Source of the DNA: Ruminococcaceae bacterium UBA2656
GTDB taxonomy: Bacteria > Bacillota > Clostridia > Oscillospirales > Acutalibacteraceae
Length of the DNA: 7,377 nucleotides
Direction of reading: 5' to 3'
Assembly (NCBI GenBank): GCA_002359465.1
Contig: DENA01000036.1
Span: 92,537 to 99,913 of the forward strand
The number at the start of each line of letters is the position of its first letter. Position 1 is the stretch's first letter. The notes beneath the pieces were generated by a model. That model did not search any database. It was given only the letters and a program-made list of their open reading frames with translations, and was not told where the DNA came from. Made by a program: the position numbers and the translations under genes. Below, piece after piece: positions 4,883-7,377 of this stretch.

Positions 4883-5368
4883 ATGTTAATGACATACGAA
4901 TTATCACAATATCCGGACAACGAGCTGTTTCTGCCCTTCAAACTTGACACCGACATTTTTGCAGTTGAAAGCAGGTATGTGTCGGCTATTTCCAATATGC
5001 TGCTGATCTCTCCCCTGCCCGGCACCCCGCAATACCTCAAAGGGATTGCGAAAGTGGAGGGTCAGATCATCCCCGTCATCGACATGCGCTTAAAAATGTG
5101 TAAAGAGTACAGGCCGTACAATGACGACACACAGATCATCATGCTCAGTCTGGAGGGAGTCCAAAGCGGGCTGATCGTAGACACCCTGATAGAAGGCCGG
5201 CCTGTGTACCCTGAGTATCTGGACGGGTATGTAAGCGACCGCTACCCGGGAAAAAATCATTATTTTAAGGGGAGCATAAAAATTAACGGCAGCCCGGCAA
5301 TGATTCTTGACTGCAAGAAATTGCTGATGGAGGACGAAATCTTTGATCTGGCGCAGCTCGTCTCTTAA
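4883..5368 (+). CDS. CheW-like domain protein, stand-alone
   Basis: This 161-residue protein has the length and pattern of a CheW scaffold, which couples chemoreceptors to the CheA kinase at the inner membrane. Visible marks are FLPFKLDTDIFAVESRYVSAI (about 16-36), LPGTPQYLKGIAKVEGQIIP (45-64), VIDMRLKM (65-72), SGLIVDTLIEGR (95-106) and the closing ILDCKKLL (141-148). The usual GxxNxRG turn reads GIAKVEG: Asn is Lys57 and Arg is Glu59, a charge reversal in a core feature, so partner binding may differ. No cheA, receptor or flagellar gene is nearby. The start is ATG 4883 with AAGGAG 7 nt upstream; the upstream extension to 4832 has no ribosome site. It is a single-gene unit with its own terminator. 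It may serve a signalling array other than classical chemotaxis. Confidence 0.88.
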   Translation: MLMTYELSQYPDNELFLPFKLDTDIFAVESRYVSAISNMLLISPLPGTPQYLKGIAKVEGQIIPVIDMRLKMCKEYRPYNDDTQIIMLSLEGVQSGLIVDTLIEGRPVYPEYLDGYVSDRYPGKNHYFKGSIKINGSPAMILDCKKLLMEDEIFDLAQLVS

Positions 5369-5377
5369 TCTTCACCT

Positions 5378-5410
5378 AAAACAGCGGCGGAAATTTTCCG
5401 CCGCTGTTTT
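5378..5410. terminator. Bidirectional intrinsic terminator between the CheW-like and DedA genes
   Basis: A near-perfect palindrome with arms AAAACAGCGGCGG and CCGCCGCTGTTTT and an A/T-rich loop. It starts 9 bp after the CheW-like stop and ends 12 bp before the DedA stop codon on the other strand. Flanking A and T runs make it work in both directions. Confidence 0.9.
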
Positions 5411-5422
5411 AATCTTAAAATA

Positions 5423-6037
5423 CTATTGACGTTTTGTCTTTTTCAGATAGAACCATGCAACAAAAAGGAGAATTAGCACAACGATACCGGCCGCTGCAAC
5501 CGTGGAGTAGGTATTTATATAGCTTGCAACCGTTTCCCATGAGGAGCCGAAAAATGCTCCCAGACAGACCAGAACAACATTCCACAGGCTTGTCCCCAAT
5601 GCAGTCAGAAGCAAAAACATCCCGATTTTCATTTTTGCCATCCCGGCGGGAATGGAAATCAGGCTCCGCACGACAGGAATAAAACGGCAAAAAAACACTG
5701 TAAGGCGGCCGCGCTTTGCAAACCACGATCCTGCGCGGTGGATATCTTCTTTTTTAAAATGAAGAATTTTTCCCAGCTTCCCGTCCAACAGGCGCTCCAA
5801 CCGCTCCGGACTGATCAGCCTGCCGACATAGTACAGTATCACAGCGCCTAAAACAGAACCGACAGTCGCCGCCAATACGACGCCCCAAATTTTCAGTCCG
5901 GTGACGGTCGTTAAAAATCCGCTGAAGGTTAAAATCACCTCTGAAGGAATGGGCGGAAATATATTTTCAACCGCAATGAGCAGCGCGATTCCAAAATATC
6001 CAAACTGGTTCACAATCTGGATGATCCAACTCTGCAT
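5423..6037 (-). CDS. DedA family membrane protein (VTT/SNARE-associated domain)
   Basis: This 204-residue integral membrane protein belongs to the DedA family; members have been linked to flipping the lipid carrier undecaprenyl phosphate or phospholipids and to membrane homeostasis. Visible marks are the re-entrant motif ENIFPPIPSEVIL (24-36, with Glu24 and Glu33), the glycine-rich helix around 52-72 (VVLAATVGSVLGAVILYYVG), and the second signature FCRFIPVVRSLISIPAGMAKM (116-136) with Arg118, Pro121, Arg124 and Gly132. A last hydrophobic helix (about 180-198) ends in a basic tail KKTKRQ. All key residues are present and the length is normal. AAAGGAG (6049-6055) lies 11 nt before the ATG, a slightly long spacing. 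It follows the UPF0104 gene by 140 bp with no terminator seen between them, so they may be co-transcribed. The substrate is not fixed by sequence. Confidence 0.93.
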   Translation of the reverse strand: MQSWIIQIVNQFGYFGIALLIAVENIFPPIPSEVILTFSGFLTTVTGLKIWGVVLAATVGSVLGAVILYYVGRLISPERLERLLDGKLGKILHFKKEDIHRAGSWFAKRGRLTVFFCRFIPVVRSLISIPAGMAKMKIGMFLLLTALGTSLWNVVLVCLGAFFGSSWETVASYINTYSTVAAAGIVVLILLFVAWFYLKKTKRQ

Positions 6038-6083
6038 AGAAAATCAAACTCCTTTATCTTTTTGCCTCACCTTAATCCTTCAG

Positions 6084-6089
6084 ATTATA
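6084..6089 (-). promoter_or_regulatory. Possible internal -10 element for the DedA gene
   Basis: The minus strand reads TATAAT, 46 bp before the DedA start. The -35 at 17 bp is poor (TCGGTA). It could give DedA its own transcript as well as read-through from the UPF0104 gene. Confidence 0.33.
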
Positions 6090-6177
6090 GACTGAAACCA
6101 ATATTTTACCGATGACTTCCCGTTGACCAGACACGGAATCGTTTGCCGCGGCCACGCCATTCACGGCTTATCAGGTC

Positions 6178-7206
6178 TCATTTGAGCTGATATCTTTTGC
6201 CGCCGAAATATACGATTACACTTCCCAGAAGAATATTGATATAATATGTCGAAAATCTCCAGAGCGTAATGCCCGGAATGATGTACGCTCCAAAGAACTC
6301 CCGGAAGAAAAGATAAAATCCTCCTTCCGCTCCGCCGGAAGAACCCGGCAGCGGAATAAAAGACGCGGCCATTGTGACAAAGGTGTCCGCAGCCACCATG
6401 GTAAAGACGGACTCCCCTTTTAAATTAAAGCTGCGGTAGACAAAATACGAAATCAGGCTGGCAATCGTAATTTGGACCAGCGTCAGCAGAATCGCCGTCA
6501 GATACAGCAGGAAGCTGCTGCCAATAATTTTGGAGCTGTCATGAAAAACCAGAAGCTGACCATGCACCTGCTGATAAAACTTCTGGGATAATTTATTCAA
6601 TTTGATTTTATTCATAAAGCGGACAATCGCCTGCAAAATAGCATCCGTCAGCCGTTCATTCATCATGAACATCAGCACAAAAATAATAAATATGCTGTTT
6701 GTAATCAGGCCAAAAACAGCGATAATGGAAAAATTGCTTACTCTGGTCTGAAAATAATTCAGCTCAAAAGCAACCAGAACAAAGGAATAGACAAAAGTAA
6801 CCCCGTGGTGAACAAGGGATTTCACCGCAACAATGGACGTGGCCGCGCCGGTTTCCATTCCCAGCTTCGTCATACTGTAAACTTCCATCGGTTCCCCCAT
6901 GCCGAAGGGGGTAAGGGCACTGTAAAAAATTTCGACCATGCCAATATAAAACGATCTTCCGAATGTCCACGATTTATCTAAATGCCTGCAAAATAAATGC
7001 AGCACGTATCCTTCCAGAAGCCATCCTGCGAGGGCACCCACCAGAATCCACATCAGCCATACCGGCTTCAGTTCGGCAAGAATGTGCCCCATATTTTTCA
7101 TACCGTCTTCGGTAACTAGGAAGAAAGTCAGAATTCCTATTGAGAGGAAAATGGTAATGGCCGAAAAAAGATTTTTTGCAATTCTTGACTTACGTTGATC
7201 CCGCAT
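6178..7206 (-). CDS. Flippase-like membrane protein, YbhN/UPF0104 family (lysylphosphatidylglycerol synthase TM region)
   Basis: This 342-residue polytopic protein matches the membrane half of MprF-type proteins (PF03706), often annotated as a flippase-like domain. Family marks are SALTPFGMGEPMEVYSM (96-112) and SFIPLPGSSGGAEGGF (282-297). About eight hydrophobic segments are visible. The C-terminal aminoacyl-transferase domain of full MprF is absent, so it is not expected to make lysyl-phosphatidylglycerol; lipid or lipid-carrier movement is inferred from the family. The start is ATG 7206 with GGAAGGGG at 7212-7219; a TTG at 7221 would overlap that ribosome site. The next gene downstream encodes DedA, another family tied to membrane lipid translocation. 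Between the two stop/start sites (6038-6177) I see only a possible DedA promoter. Repeat copy 4 begins 127 bp upstream of the start. Confidence 0.9.
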   Translation of the reverse strand: MRDQRKSRIAKNLFSAITIFLSIGILTFFLVTEDGMKNMGHILAELKPVWLMWILVGALAGWLLEGYVLHLFCRHLDKSWTFGRSFYIGMVEIFYSALTPFGMGEPMEVYSMTKLGMETGAATSIVAVKSLVHHGVTFVYSFVLVAFELNYFQTRVSNFSIIAVFGLITNSIFIIFVLMFMMNERLTDAILQAIVRFMNKIKLNKLSQKFYQQVHGQLLVFHDSSKIIGSSFLLYLTAILLTLVQITIASLISYFVYRSFNLKGESVFTMVAADTFVTMAASFIPLPGSSGGAEGGFYLFFREFFGAYIIPGITLWRFSTYYINILLGSVIVYFGGKRYQLK

Positions 7207-7264
7207 GGCATCCCCTTCCAATATGAACTGCTTTCTCTATTTAATATTGATAACATGAATTTAT

Positions 7265-7270
7265 ATTATA
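7265..7270 (-). promoter_or_regulatory. Possible -10 element of the UPF0104 gene
   Basis: The minus strand reads TATAAT, 58 bp before the ATG at 7206. The -35 at 17 bp is poor (TATTTT). If used, repeat copy 4 (from 7334) would lie upstream of the promoter rather than in the leader, unlike copies 1 and 3. Confidence 0.4.
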
Positions 7271-7333
7271 CAGCAGGAATACTGAAAAAAATAGCTTTTA
7301 TATATTAAGATTACATTAAAACTTTGTGTATTC

Positions 7334-7377
7334 TACAGCAATTTCAAATGAGAACTGAGATAACGAAATTCATTTCA
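7334..7377 (+). repeat. Dispersed palindromic repeat, copy 4 (cut by right edge)
   Basis: The window ends inside this copy. It begins TACAGCAATTTCAAATGAG, then AACTGAGATAACGAAATTC, matching the short form (copy 2) in lacking the inner hairpin. The right half lies outside the window. Orientation is the same as in the other three copies. Confidence 0.8.

Noticed and set aside
6060..6177. Terminator between the UPF0104 and DedA genes
   Set aside because: The GCCGCGG/CACGGC region forms only a weak imperfect stem and no T-run follows on the minus strand.
7207..7221. TTG start at 7221 for the UPF0104 gene
   Set aside because: The GGAAGGGG ribosome site lies within this extension, pointing to ATG 7206.
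847..7377. CRISPR-like repeats
   Set aside because: The repeats are 1-3 kb apart, variable in length and single; there is no regular spacer array and no cas gene.

Overview
The window looks like chromosomal DNA of an anaerobic, Gram-positive clostridium (class Clostridia, possibly the Oscillospiraceae/Caproiciproducens side). This is inferred from strong AGGAGG-type ribosome sites, one perfect TTGACA/TATAAT promoter, intrinsic terminators between convergent genes, a DUF362-ferredoxin protein, and the moderate base composition. No phage, plasmid, insertion-sequence transposase, rRNA, tRNA or CRISPR array was seen.

Layout. Positions 1-816 (minus) hold the first two genes of a polar amino-acid ABC importer: a complete permease with a TTG start, and the N-terminus of a second permease that runs off the left edge. 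Positions 817-1208 are a divergent control region. It contains a consensus minus-strand promoter, a dispersed repeat inside the importer leader, an operator-like dyad, and a TATAAT for the plus-strand gene. Positions 1209-2504 (plus) encode a secreted phosphodiester-glycosidase (NAGPA/DUF2233) protein whose C-terminus looks cut short. A bidirectional terminator separates it from a minus-strand cluster of three very small genes (2618-3175): two lysine-rich peptides flanking an HMA-fold protein that has lost one cysteine of its metal site. Positions 3402-4511 (minus) encode a DUF362 protein with two 4Fe-4S clusters. Positions 4883-5368 (plus) encode a stand-alone CheW-like protein. After another bidirectional terminator come, on the minus strand, a DedA-family protein (5423-6037) and, upstream of it, a YbhN/UPF0104 flippase-like membrane protein (6178-7206). 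Both of these belong to families linked to moving lipids or lipid carriers across the membrane.

The most notable structure not explained by genes is a small palindromic repeat of about 63-103 bp with terminal inverted repeats (ATAGCAATT...AATTGCTAT type). It occurs four times (847-949, 3213-3278, 4549-4612 and, cut by the window edge, 7334-7377). All four copies have the same orientation and lie upstream of minus-strand genes. Three of them end 30-38 bp before a start codon, and at least one lies inside a transcribed leader. Internal differences show that the copies have lost different inner segments, as MITE-like elements do. I consider this the best candidate here for an undescribed element.

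The genes do not form one pathway. Local links are the two importer permeases, the three-gene peptide/HMA cluster, and the UPF0104-DedA pair.
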